Shown: positions 48,322 to 59,900 of the stretch, piece by piece
Position numbering within the stretch: the stretch's first letter is position 1
How the letters are laid out: each line of letters starts with the position of its first letter
From: Saprospiraceae bacterium
GTDB taxonomy: Bacteria; Bacteroidota; Bacteroidia; Chitinophagales; Saprospiraceae
DNA length: 64,000 nucleotides
Direction of reading: 5' to 3'
Assembly: GCA_020631355.1 (NCBI GenBank)
Contig: JAHDHL010000003.1
Location: 62,001-126,000, forward strand
Notes under the pieces: generated by a model
What the model was told of the DNA's origin: nothing
What the model saw: the letters and a program-made list of their open reading frames with translations, nothing else
Databases searched by the model: none
Program-made: the position numbers and the translations under genes

Positions 48322-51300
48322 TTAACGCTTAATCGTTACTGCTCCCTTGAACGTAGGACCATTAACTGCCTTAATCACATACCAATAAGTACCATCTGGC
48401 AAAGCCTCACCATCTAATGTACCATCCCAATCATTGTTATAATTATCGGTTTCGAAAATCTGAATACCTCCCCTTGCATACATTCTTATAGTGTATCCAT
48501 CCTTTAGATTCTCAAGGTAGGTTACTACCCAAGTTTCATTGACACCATCTCCGTTTGGAGTAATCAAATCAACTATTTCCAGATTCTCATTAGGGATAAC
48601 AGTAACATTCATCTCATCTGTACCAGAACATAAGTTCGCATCATATCCTGTTACGGTGTAGGTATATACACCTGCAGGGGCCGGACCGAAGATTGGATTG
48701 GCTGTACTAGGATTACTTAGATAATCCGTAGGAGTCCAATTGTAACTGATGGCACCTGTTGCAAGCAACTGGGCTGTTTCACCTTGTAATACTTCGATAT
48801 CATCCATAGCCACAACCGTTGGCCCCTCATTGATGGAAACAACTGTCTCAAGAGCAGCAGAAATACAATCTCCAACCGTTACTTCAACAAAGTAAGTTCC
48901 CGCATCTGCCAATGATACATTATTCAACACAGGATTCTGGTCAGTAGATGAGAATCCATTGGGCCCTGTCCAATTATAAGTAGCTCCAAAAATACCCGTA
49001 GCAGTAAGATTCACACTGCCACCTACACAAGCCACACCTGAGTTACCGGCATTAATACCTGTTGGAGAAGCATCAATCTGAACATATGTAGTCATCGGGT
49101 CTGAAGAACAACCCGTGGCTTGGTCAATCATTACCAAAGTATAAAGCCCTTGGTGATCTCCTTCAGTAACATTACTGAAAGATGGATCTTCCACAGCGTC
49201 AACCGGTAGGCCATTAGGACCTGTCCACATATAATCTACTCCTGCTGCAGCAGGTGCATCAATCTGAAGTGTTTCTCCCTCACACAATGGGCCATTATTC
49301 GTAATCATACCATTGATGACCGGTGAAGCATCTATGACAACATTCGTTGAACCAGCTGCAGATTCGCAACCATTCTCAGCAACGACAACCGTATATGTAC
49401 CTGCATCAGTTGCATTGACATTATCAAGTGTAACCACTGCCTGAGTTCCTACAATACCATTAGGACCGGACCATGTATAGGAAGCTCCAGGAATTGCGGA
49501 AGTCCCCAAAGTGATGCTTTCTCCCTCACAAACAGGGCCGTTATTAGAGGCCAAAGGAGTTGCTGGACTTGCTTGGACCACTACCTGAGCAGAGGTTGCA
49601 GATGAAGAACAACCACTAATTCCTACAACCAAGGTATATGTACCCGCATCTGCTGCTGAAGCACCTACTACTGTATATGTAGGGTCAGTTGTAGTTCCTA
49701 GAATACCATTAGGTCCAGACCATGTATAGGAAGCTCCGGATATCGCTGCAGTCGACAATACCAAATCATCTCCCTCACAAACAGGACTATTTGTGAATAA
49801 AGGAACGGAAGTCGGATTCGGCGTAACGGTAACAACCACACTATTCGTTGCAGTACAACCCGTATTAACATCTTCCACTACCAATTGGTAAGTACCTGAA
49901 TTGAGATTTGCTACAGCATTGGTAATCTGTGGATTCTGCATACTGGATGACCAGCCATTCGGTCCTGACCATGAATAATCGTAATCAGCATTGAAATCAG
50001 TTGTCAACTGTATGGCTGAACCCTCACAAACAGGACTATTGGAAGTAATGTTAGGTGTCGGTAAATCTGGTGATACAATCACATCCACCTGACCTCTTGG
50101 TCCTTCACAATCACCAATTACCTCAGATACGTAGTAATCTTCAGAAGATACCAATACAGGTGTGGTATAAGAAGGCCCTGAGAAGATTGCGGTGCCTCCA
50201 GTTGCATCCTCGTACCAATTGAATGTACCTGCACCTGCAAATATTTCAGTCGAAGTTCCTTGGCAAATATTGATAGGCATCAGCATAGGCATTGCAGGAG
50301 TAGGTGCCACAGTAACACTGACAAATGATGGTGCTGAGGCGCAACCGCCATTTACTTCAGTGACACTGAAAGTATAATCACCAGCAGCAAGCATACCTTG
50401 TGCATCCGTGGTAGGATTACCTAAGTTGTCCAACCATTCAAGTGTACCACCTGTTGAGGTAGATGCAACCAGATTGACCATTTCTCCTTCACACACTTCA
50501 ATATCAGCAGCTAAAGGTGGAACTGGCGTATCACTGACTGTAACTGTGATTGTAGTCGCCATGGATTCACATGCTCCATTGTCTTCGGTAACTGTGTACG
50601 TATATGTACCTGCAGCAAGTATTCCTTGGTTGGAAGAAACTTGTGTTCCGTCGGCATCATAATAATTCAATGAACCTGAGCCTGAAGCTGTAGCAGCAAG
50701 CATAACGTTCTCACCCACACATACTGCAACATTTGATGCAGTAGGAGCCATAGGAACAGTCGAAACGGTTACCGTTACAATATTGGCGGGCCCTTGACAA
50801 CTACCATTGTCTTCCCTTACCGTATAGGTATAGGTGCCGGCAGCCAACATCCCTTGATTCGTACCTGTGGGATTACCCATGTTATCAAACCATGAAAGTG
50901 CTCCACCGGCAAGTGATGTTGCTGATAATATTATATCCTCTCCCTCACATGCTACGATATCATTCGCAAGTGGCATTTCAGGATTAGAAGTAACCGTAAC
51001 AGAAATGGAAGTTGGATCTGACTCACAAGCACCATTATCCTCAGTTACAGAATAAGTATATGAACCTGCTGCCAAGAGACCTATTGTAGGAGAAACCTGT
51101 GTACCTGTATTATCGTAGTAATTCAATGTACCTGTTCCTGCAGCAGTAGCCATCAATTCAACATTCTCACCCTCACAAACCGTAACAGGGCCTGAGGAAG
51201 GAGCAGTTGGCTTTTCAGTCACTAATACTGATATGAATGCAGATTGACTGGTACAGCCACCATTGACTTCCTGTACAGAGTAAATGTAAGTACCAGCCAT

Positions 51301-52563
51301 TGTCGGTGTAATAGTGGGAGATGTGGCCATGTTGTTCTGGTCGAACCAATTGAATGAACCACCTCCTCCGAATGCTTCCAAGGTAATGGTTTCTCCTACA
51401 CATGCGGTTTGGTCAGATGCAACTGGTGCAGGTGTAGGTATGACATTAATAGTGACGCTCGTACATGGCGTTTCAGTGGTACAATCATCCTCATATCTAG
51501 CATAGTAAGTTGTCGTCTGAGTTTGGGAAACAGTGATGCTGTTACCAATTCCTACCGGAGGTCCTCCACAGAAATCCTCAAACCAATGTAATTCAGCACC
51601 TGTTCCAGCAGTTCCACCTACTGCAGTCAAGGTAACAAGGTTACCCGGACAAGTGAAGAAATCGGAAGCTGAGATAGAAGCAGGTTCAACAGATTCTGTC
51701 TTTACTGTAACTGTTGCTTGCCTATCAGACAAAGAAATCAGTGTACCGTTCTGTGTTCTAACCCTAAAGTCAGTCGTTTCATTCACAACAAAAACTTGGA
51801 TATCATTATCCGTACCGAATACGGTCCAACTGTTTGCAGTAGAAGTATTTCTGTATTCCCATACATAGGTACCATTCCATTCTGCACCAGCTGACGCAAG
51901 AATAACCAAAGTTCCATCACATACTTCAGACTCTGAAAGAATCAGTTCATCCGGTCTAGGTGGCGTCCAATATATATCCGCACGGATACGAGGTCTATCG
52001 GAGTTTGCGGTACCATCACCATCGAACCATCCCCTATCTGTCCATCCCGGAGGAAAGGAACGAATATCTGTTTCAAAGTTGGCGAAATAACGATTGTCAT
52101 CCCCACCGGTAATCAAGCAATCACAGGCACAACCACAATTCGCATTATAATTATTAACATCCTGATCCGCACTACCACAACTACCGAAACAGATGAATCC
52201 ACCTGAACAATTGTAGCAATCTTCCTCCCAGTACTCATACCTCATTTGCATTCTGGTTGGTACAGTGGAGCCATAAACATTGGAGTGTCCGGTAATGTCG
52301 GCATGATCGAATGTTACTTCACCATCTGCGTTGTGCGCAACGAATCCAATGGGATTGGTCCAGCCTATCCCATCGACATCGACGTTGGCCCTAGCTTCTA
52401 ATTTGATTTTGTGTTCCTCCTCTCCGATCTCATTTGATCCGCTGTAATCGAAATCAGTTTGAGTGAACCTAAGTCTGATGTCCATATCCCCATCATTATC
52501 CGTTTGGGCGAAAGCCATAATGGAGAAAGACAAAAAGAACAGAAGTAGATTTAGTTTCTTCAT
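48322..52563 (-). CDS. 1413-aa multi-Ig-like adhesin with T9SS type B (gliding-associated) sorting domain
   Basis: Signal peptide about 1-19. The unique N-terminal region (20-300) includes a cluster of eight Cys within about 40 residues (116-155). About thirteen Ig-like/PKD-like domains of roughly 75-85 residues follow, each with a CEGE/CVGE motif: one set carries NYYDNTG or WFDNMGN cores and ends YTYTVTEDNGACES, another carries YTWSGPNG and ends DAGTYTLVV. The last 90 residues are a type B domain: LITPNGDGVNETW, IRMYARGGIQIFE, DWDGTLDG, LPDGTYWYVI, FKGAVTIKR. Genes of this type are usually beside a PorP/SprF gene, as here. A surface fibre or adhesin is inferred. Confidence 0.9.
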   Translation of the reverse strand: MKKLNLLLFFLSFSIMAFAQTDNDGDMDIRLRFTQTDFDYSGSNEIGEEEHKIKLEARANVDVDGIGWTNPIGFVAHNADGEVTFDHADITGHSNVYGSTVPTRMQMRYEYWEEDCYNCSGGFICFGSCGSADQDVNNYNANCGCACDCLITGGDDNRYFANFETDIRSFPPGWTDRGWFDGDGTANSDRPRIRADIYWTPPRPDELILSESEVCDGTLVILASAGAEWNGTYVWEYRNTSTANSWTVFGTDNDIQVFVVNETTDFRVRTQNGTLISLSDRQATVTVKTESVEPASISASDFFTCPGNLVTLTAVGGTAGTGAELHWFEDFCGGPPVGIGNSITVSQTQTTTYYARYEDDCTTETPCTSVTINVIPTPAPVASDQTACVGETITLEAFGGGGSFNWFDQNNMATSPTITPTMAGTYIYSVQEVNGGCTSQSAFISVLVTEKPTAPSSGPVTVCEGENVELMATAAGTGTLNYYDNTGTQVSPTIGLLAAGSYTYSVTEDNGACESDPTSISVTVTSNPEMPLANDIVACEGEDIILSATSLAGGALSWFDNMGNPTGTNQGMLAAGTYTYTVREDNGSCQGPANIVTVTVSTVPMAPTASNVAVCVGENVMLAATASGSGSLNYYDADGTQVSSNQGILAAGTYTYTVTEDNGACESMATTITVTVSDTPVPPLAADIEVCEGEMVNLVASTSTGGTLEWLDNLGNPTTDAQGMLAAGDYTFSVTEVNGGCASAPSFVSVTVAPTPAMPMLMPINICQGTSTEIFAGAGTFNWYEDATGGTAIFSGPSYTTPVLVSSEDYYVSEVIGDCEGPRGQVDVIVSPDLPTPNITSNSPVCEGSAIQLTTDFNADYDYSWSGPNGWSSSMQNPQITNAVANLNSGTYQLVVEDVNTGCTATNSVVVTVTPNPTSVPLFTNSPVCEGDDLVLSTAAISGASYTWSGPNGILGTTTDPTYTVVGASAADAGTYTLVVGISGCSSSATSAQVVVQASPATPLASNNGPVCEGESITLGTSAIPGASYTWSGPNGIVGTQAVVTLDNVNATDAGTYTVVVAENGCESAAGSTNVVIDASPVINGMITNNGPLCEGETLQIDAPAAAGVDYMWTGPNGLPVDAVEDPSFSNVTEGDHQGLYTLVMIDQATGCSSDPMTTYVQIDASPTGINAGNSGVACVGGSVNLTATGIFGATYNWTGPNGFSSTDQNPVLNNVSLADAGTYFVEVTVGDCISAALETVVSINEGPTVVAMDDIEVLQGETAQLLATGAISYNWTPTDYLSNPSTANPIFGPAPAGVYTYTVTGYDANLCSGTDEMNVTVIPNENLEIVDLITPNGDGVNETWVVTYLENLKDGYTIRMYARGGIQIFETDNYNNDWDGTLDGEALPDGTYWYVIKAVNGPTFKGAVTIKR

Positions 52564-52620
52564 CTTTTATGTTTTGATAAAAAATTAATTGAGTTATATA
52601 TTCTGGGGTATTAACCGAAT

Positions 52621-53460
52621 TTACTTTGCTTCGTATTCATAGGGTGTGCCCTCTGTGTACTGCTTGATGTATGCATCCAAATCGAACCCTTCTGGAAGTG
52701 TAGGGAATTGGCCGTACTTTTCCTCGTATTCTTCAGGATGGTATACAAAATGCCAATGTTGCAATTTCAGAGCATATACATCATCGGGTTCATTTTCACC
52801 TTTGGCAGGATAATCCTCTCCAAAATCCGGATAGGACATGAACTCAGGCAATTCAGGCTGGATTCCCAAGTCCACTAATGCCCTGGAATCCGATGGTTTC
52901 ATTGCCATGATTTCAGGTGCATTCAGGAAATCCTCGTATTCCTGCATATGCTCATCTTGCCATTGTTTGATGAGGGTTTCGTATTCCTCTTGTGATTTTG
53001 CTAAATCCTCTGATGGGAAATGAGGAGCAATTTCCTTTAGTCTTGCCTTATCCAATCCTGCAGCTGCCTGAGAAAAAGGACTATAATATTTTTTGATGAT
53101 GTATGGGTTTTTCATACCCAAGGATTCCCAAGCAAATCCCTTTGATTTGATATCATCATGGTTTGCGAAAGCCTGGAATTCATCGAAATGATTTTCCGTC
53201 CAAGACTTGAATGCTTGGGTATATCCTGTATTATCCTGACCATCCATGAACTCTTCAGGATTGGGAAAATGAGGAGCCCTATCCAAAGATTCCGAATAAT
53301 CCACCTTTAGGAATTTCAGGACACCTAATACCGGATCCTTGCCTGTATATTGTTGTAAGTCAACATCAGCTGACTTATTCTGACAGCCAGCAAAAAATGC
53401 AATGGAAAGAAATATGCATAATAATGCATGTGGAAGTTTGTTCAAGTTTAGCATTCTCAT
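52621..53460 (-). CDS. lipoprotein with three diverged about 60-residue repeats
   Basis: 279 aa. The signal peptide ends FFAGC, a lipobox (Cys26). I recognise no family. Three tandem units share a pattern of a Pro-x-Phe-Pro start, an acidic helix with Tyr, then W-x-x-x-H and E-Y/F: RAPHFPNPEEF with SWTENHFDEFQAF, IAPHFPSEDL with QWQDEHMQEYEDF, and the less regular SYPDFGEDYP with HWHFVYHPEEYEE. The sequence is acidic and rich in aromatic residues. It lies 57 bp upstream of the adhesin gene on the same strand, probably in one operon with adhesin and PorP-OmpA, so a surface accessory role is inferred. Confidence 0.7.
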   Translation of the reverse strand: MRMLNLNKLPHALLCIFLSIAFFAGCQNKSADVDLQQYTGKDPVLGVLKFLKVDYSESLDRAPHFPNPEEFMDGQDNTGYTQAFKSWTENHFDEFQAFANHDDIKSKGFAWESLGMKNPYIIKKYYSPFSQAAAGLDKARLKEIAPHFPSEDLAKSQEEYETLIKQWQDEHMQEYEDFLNAPEIMAMKPSDSRALVDLGIQPELPEFMSYPDFGEDYPAKGENEPDDVYALKLQHWHFVYHPEEYEEKYGQFPTLPEGFDLDAYIKQYTEGTPYEYEAK

Positions 53461-53497
53461 TTTGGTTTGGTGCTTACCAAATAGGATATGTTTCGTA

Positions 53498-53505
53498 CAA
53501 ATATA
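53498..53505 (-). promoter_or_regulatory. putative -7 element of the lipoprotein-adhesin-PorP operon
   Basis: Minus-strand TATATTTG, exact TAnnTTTG, 37 bp before the start at 53460. A TTG lies 13 bp upstream (53521-53519), short of the normal spacing. Confidence 0.42.
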
Positions 53506-53695
53506 GTGATATAATTCTCAATTCCACTTTTTTAACGTTCACGAATACATACCCGTATCTATCTAATAACTAGCCTCTTATCATAAAAACAACACATATG
53601 TTTTATGCTGTAGTCATAACTTACTGTAATTGAGTGCAAAACCAAGGACTACTGAAGAAGTGAAACCACATGCCATGGTAATCGGGAATGATGTC

Positions 53696-53914
53696 CTAAA
53701 TCGAACCCAGCACATGTAACACCAGATTCAGACCAAAGAAGAAAATCATAAGAGCCGACAATATTGTAGCATAGGGGTTTACAGCTGCCCTGAACTCATC
53801 CAGCTTTTCCTGTTGTTCTGGATTCTTGGCTGTGAGTCTGCCTGTTGAGAATAAGAATAGATATATCCCACCTGCGAAGAAAAGGATTTCATATATGTAT
53901 GTGAATATTTCCAT
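53696..53914 (-). CDS. 72-aa membrane protein
   Basis: Two membrane segments (about 5-24 and 48-70) flank a polar loop TAKNPEQQEKLDEFRAA. No family is recognised. The ATG is only 4 nt from an exact -7 box, TATATTTG, suggesting a leaderless transcript, which supports this start. The 235-bp gap to the following lipoprotein gene makes it probably monocistronic. Confidence 0.72.
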   Translation of the reverse strand: MEIFTYIYEILFFAGGIYLFLFSTGRLTAKNPEQQEKLDEFRAAVNPYATILSALMIFFFGLNLVLHVLGSI

Positions 53915-53918
53915 GTTA

Positions 53919-53926
53919 CAAATATA
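53919..53926 (-). promoter_or_regulatory. -7 element of the 72-aa membrane protein gene
   Basis: Minus-strand TATATTTG followed by TAAC and ATG. No TTG at 19-21 bp; that position is occupied by the hairpin at 53927-53963. Confidence 0.45.
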
Positions 53927-53963
53927 AGACAGCCCATAGAAACATAGTTCCTACGGGCTGTCT
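53927..53963 (-). terminator. hairpin after the giant metalloprotease gene
   Basis: 13-bp stem (AGACAGCCCATAG / CTACGGGCTGTCT, one G-T pair) with an 11-base loop, 22 bp after the stop. It lacks a strong U tract (TATATTTG follows), so termination may be partial. Confidence 0.55.
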
Positions 53964-53984
53964 CACAACATCCATTATGAAAGA

Positions 53985-56900
53985 TTACTTAGCTATAACA
54001 ATCCTTTCAGTAACTGATTGTGTCTTGCTCGTCAGATGTATGAAATATATACCTGATGGCAAATGGTTAGCATCCACAGGAATTGAATCATTTGTCAATA
54101 TCCCATTATGGATATTACCAACTATCCTACCACTCATATCCATCATCCTAATCTGAATGATTTCATCATTATATCCATTGTGAGTGATTCTCAATTCCAT
54201 ATTACCAGAATTGGGATTTGGAACAACAATCAATTCCATGTCCATCAATACCATATCAGAATTGACTGCATTCAAATTTTGTCTTGGCAATGTACAAGCC
54301 GTATTATCCATTACATTCACGCCATTTACAACATCAATATTTCCAGTGAAATTAATTGGTTCAAATTCTCCACAACCATTACATATCGGGAAATTATATC
54401 CAGAGAGATTGCTATTGTTTCCACTGACTCTGATATCATTATTAGCATTCCCACTAAATGAATTAAATACAGGATTATTCATATCTCCCAATTCATTCAA
54501 ATCACTTGAATTTATCATTAATCCCCAATCAACAATATTGGAATTATTATTTAATATCCTGATACCATCATTATTATTAAAAAATTTATTACAACTTAAA
54601 TCAACCATGTGATTGGTTGTATTATAATTCCTGAATAATACACCATTAGAAAACTGATTAAATTCATTATCCGAAATGGGAAGTACGGAATTGGCGGCAA
54701 GTAAATTTTCAGTCAGAAAACTATTAAATAATCTGAGTCCGTTTCCTGTTACAGGATTACCTGAAACATTCATTAATTTATTACCTGTAAAACTATATTC
54801 CACAACATTATCCAATTGGACAGCATTATCCAGTACTTCGAAAGTATTATTGAAAATCTGAACATTCAATGCCCTCACGGCTCTTAGTGCTACGGAGGAA
54901 TTAGAAACAATATTATTATCCACATTAATTATTGTCCCGATGGGATTGGTATAATTAGGATGAATTTCACCTATGTTAATCCTATCGCCCCAATAGTACA
55001 TGAATGTCATTGCATTAGCTGTAATTCCATCAAAATTATTCTCCACTATATGAATCGAATTCCGATTCAGATTTAATGTATAAATCCCCCTATCCAGATT
55101 TCGGAAAGTATTATCTGTAATATTTGCCAATGATGTATTCTCAGCATTTAATCGTGTTGAAAGTATATGAATACCATGAGTAGATAAAGGAGAGTTTATA
55201 TCATTATATTCAAAAATATTATTCACAATATTAAATCCTAATCTGGCCCTGAAATTCGCTTTTTGGATATGAATTCCTTGGATATTATTTAATAAAAATG
55301 AATTTGAAACATCAATGAGATTATCATATTTCCCATGTGCTTCCTGAACCAAAATCGCATTGGTAGCATATGAAATCGTGGTATTATTCCGTACCATAAT
55401 AGAACCCGTTCTTGAATTATTCAGGTTACCTGCATACAAGGAAAGTAATTCGATACCCTGCCACAAATCATTAGTACCACAATTTGTATTTTTGGTCAGG
55501 ATACTATTATCAATAATTAATTGAGCCGTGGGTGAAACTTCGATTTTACCATTCGGAGAAAATCTGAGTGTACTATTATTGATTTCAATGATAGTATTAT
55601 TGGGTATGGTAATGATACCATCAATGAATAATTCCTGACCATTAATATTCGATGAGAATTCGGTCAAAACCGTCGGAGTACAACAATCATCATAGCAAAC
55701 TGATTGTTCACTATTCGTAAGTGTGAATGTTGTCAAAGGCATGTCTTCACCGTTGGTTAATAATTGTGTGGTAATTACCTCTGTATTATCGGAGGAGGAA
55801 ACATTTGGATTGGTAATGGTAGGCACATCTAATTGCCCGCATACATCGAATGGATTACCGAATCCATCCATTTTCCAAACCCGTGGGGTAACAGGCTCTA
55901 CGCTATTTGCACTCAAACTAGACCAAGCAACGACGGCCGCACCATCCCCGGATGTATGGCACATGTCGATTGATAAATTGTACCCAGGGATTTCATAAGC
56001 TGTGGATTGTACAACATTCAGTTGTTCATCCAATCTAACCGTCTGGTAATCTAGATCATCATTAGATGCGCTACCAATAGGTATTCTCATCAGATACCCA
56101 GATTCCATTTCGATAGCCTCTAAAAGATGATGCCTATATTGTATTCCACCCTCTGGAAAATATTCAAATAGGACCGTCGATGTGATCTCACTACTCCATA
56201 AAACATTACCATTCAGGTCCATTCTTAGTACCACGATAGGATAATTCGTTGCGCTAGCTTGCTTATTGGCAAATACGACCAATTCATTATCATCATTCAG
56301 GAAAATGGTTTCCACCATTAGATTTTGGTCAAGATTCTTTCTCCAGACAAAATCCCCTGTAACTTCGTCCACCCGTGCTACATGAAATCCACCTACACCA
56401 CCAAGGATAAAATCATCTCCATTCGGTAATTGCATGATGGTTTTGGGATGATTGAAATCAGACGTGGAATTACTGTATACCCGTTCTTCTATTAAACCCG
56501 GATTGCCATCGGCAGGAATCGTGAAAATCTTGAAGAATGGACTATAATCGGATGTGAAAGTTGCCAAAAGACGAATATCACCATTATGGTCCTCAATCAT
56601 GTCCAATGGGTATCGTCGGGATCCCTCGAGCTGTTTCTCTAGGAACCTACTCCAAAGATAATCACCATTGGCGTCTAGCTTAATCAAAATGATACCATCC
56701 CTAATGGTAGGGTCCGTACCCGTAATACCTCTAAAATACCCCGCTAATATGATGGTGCCGTCAGAAAGTTTCTCAGATTTAATGATTTGTAAATCCTCAA
56801 AATCAGTATTGAGATTGAATGAATAAAAATCGACTACTGCCCCACTTTCATCCAACTTGTATATAAAGGAATTTGTTTCTGTTGTAGGGCTAGCTGTTGC

Positions 56901-59900
56901 ATAATCGGGAGCATCACCATAGCCTACCATGACATATCCGCCACCATTCAACTCCTCAATACACGTTCCAAATTCGGTATAACCGTCCGAAGTATTTTGG
57001 TTGAGGGTATAGATATTTTGGAAATTAGGACTACAATCATCACTAATAGTAATGGTCTTGCAAACCTGTTTGGAACAATTAGGTTGGTTGGTATTCATTG
57101 CCGTAAGGCAAACATTATAGGTTCCACTATTCTGATAGACATGTACAGGATTATTCAATAGCGAGGTTCCCCCATCTCCAAAATCCCAAGTATAACTCAC
57201 ATTCTGAATAGAAGATGAGGAATTGAATTGAATCTGGCTGTAAACCAGAGGCAATGATGGAGCAAAAATAAAATCCAAATCTATGGATTCCACGAAGACC
57301 GTTACGATATCCGTTGTAGGCCAACCTCCCATACTTACTAGTTCTGCGGCATCCTGCGTTGAAAAATTCCTGACCAATTGATAGGATGTTGTTATTGATG
57401 GCGAAACAGTCAAAATGGGGTCTGCAGCATCTGCCACTATTGTCTGGTTTGTATTCAAATCAATCCATGTATATGTCATATCAGAAAGAGCACATTCATA
57501 ATCACCTATGGTGGCACTTTCCAAGCAGCTAATGATAACATCCTCACCTGCTGTGAAATTATCAGGAATCAACTCGATATGAGTGACTACTATGTCGGAA
57601 ATATTAGCATCGGTTTCAGAGGGATAGATAATCAAATCATTAAAATCTCCATCTCCTTGTAGCTCAAATCCTCTGACATATCTCCTGAAATCCACATCGT
57701 CAACAGCATTGACCATTTCTGTTTCAAATATTTCGAAGGCTCCTGATGAATCATTGACATTCTGGTTCCCGAAAGCACAATCATCTTGAGCATCAAAATC
57801 GTCATTTGGATTTCCGTTATTTATTCCTCTTTCATTATTGGCCAATATCACTCTTGTCTTGTTATTACCCGTCTCTGTCTTTTTGTACATAGAAAACAGA
57901 TAGCGTTGGTTATCCGTGGCACCTACGGTGGTTTGTATCCCCCTACCTTTGCTTTCTGTGCCATTAGTGGGATTTTGCTGCACCCTTAGTCTTGCCCCAC
58001 CAGCAGATGAAGGAGCATTGGTCAGGCTTTCATCAGGCATATAAGTTGCACGTCCATGAGAATTGAACCATACCGGAATCTGTCCATTACAAAATGCGTA
58101 TAGGTTGTCCGATATGGTATTTTCTGTACATAAGTTCGGATTACAAACCATATTACAATCATCCGGACCAAGGATACAAGCATTGGGTATTGAATTACAA
58201 CAGCTTATGAATAATGGAGCGGATATATTATTGGAATAATCACATTCCAATAAGGGAACAATTGGAAAATCAGGTATTTGATCCCCATCATTATCGGAAT
58301 AAGGATTAGGATGAAGGGTTCCCGTAATATTTCCATCATTATCCAAAATGAATTCATTATTATCATTCACTACTGCATAGGCTTGTCCTAAGGGTTCATT
58401 GATTGGCAATGTAATATTTATACATTCTCCAACACTGATGACATTGCTGGACATTTGCAGGTCAGAAATGGACAATGAAGTAATCAATTGCCCATTGGAA
58501 TTCGGATCCAGAGGATTATTTGAGTAGATGGATAGATTGGCATTGCTGCTCATTGCTGCATCACCATTGTTACATATCTCAATATAGAATTCGGTACCAT
58601 TACCTGTACAGGCATAAGAAAACGAAGTGATTTCCGCATCCGGTAATGGAGCATTCTTGATACCATACTGGAATGGATAAGCATTGAAAGATGCATCCGG
58701 AATGAGATGATTCAATTGTTGGTGTGTAGGGACAGTGAGGTCGTCATTGATATTCGTAGCAAAATAATTGTACTGATTCCAGATACCCCTAGTGGGCATC
58801 CATGGTGTACTATTGGAACCATACACCACCAAATCATCATCACATGGAATAATCAATTCAGTTTCGTTATCCGCATCAATATCAGCTATGACAGCATGCT
58901 CAACCTGCGTAGTTGAGGAGCAGGCCTCCTGTTCTAAAACCACATACTCATTGATATTCGCATCATACGATATAATCCTGAGTGTCGTTTCATCCCTATA
59001 GACGATTTCCTGTCTTCCATCACCCTCAAAGTCGAATGCAATGATTCCCGTACTGTGGGAAGTATCGTCATTTGCAATCGTATTGGCTACTTCCACAAGA
59101 TTACCATTGACACAATCATAAAATCTGATTTGTCCATCTATGATGAGACCGATTTCCAATTCAGGGTCATTATCCATATTGGCTACGGTTGGCCTATTCG
59201 TATAACCTGTAAAAGTAGTTTCACAAATAATTTGATTCTGTTGGATATCCCACACATACATACCTCCGACGTCATTATTTGAATTCACAACTTGCTTCAA
59301 TTCAACAATGATGGCATCAAGCGTTCCATTTCCGTCGAAATCAGCAATACTAGCCTGTTGATTCCTGTAAATCTCATTAGCAGCAAGTGGATGAATCTCA
59401 GGCCAATTGGCTTCCCGTGCAACAATCATGGATGGAGATCCACAAATAGCATCCAAATCCACGGCATATACCTGTCCTCCAACCAGAAGTTCTAATCCTC
59501 CACAAGTCGGACAAGCACTATCGGGAAGTAAATCTGCTGCAATGGATATCGAATTATCGAAGAAACTACTACCTCCGATGTTATTATCTTCTCCTCCCTC
59601 TACTAGGAGATCTCCATTCACACTACTGAAAATCTTATTGAAAGCATACAATTCAGGAACACCATCTCCATTGAAATCAGCTACCTCTATTCCAACACCC
59701 ACATTCCCCACAAAAGAATTGGGATAAATGACCGGTTCTGTTGAATTCCAAAGGTGGGCAGGTGCCGTTGAACAGCCCGTAGTCTCGAAGCACATGATAT
59801 ATCCATCATTCGAAAGGAAAAGGATGTTAATCTTTCCATCCGTAGGGTCGAGATCTGCAACAGTTGCATTATTATTGGGACTGTTTGGCATGCCTGGAGG

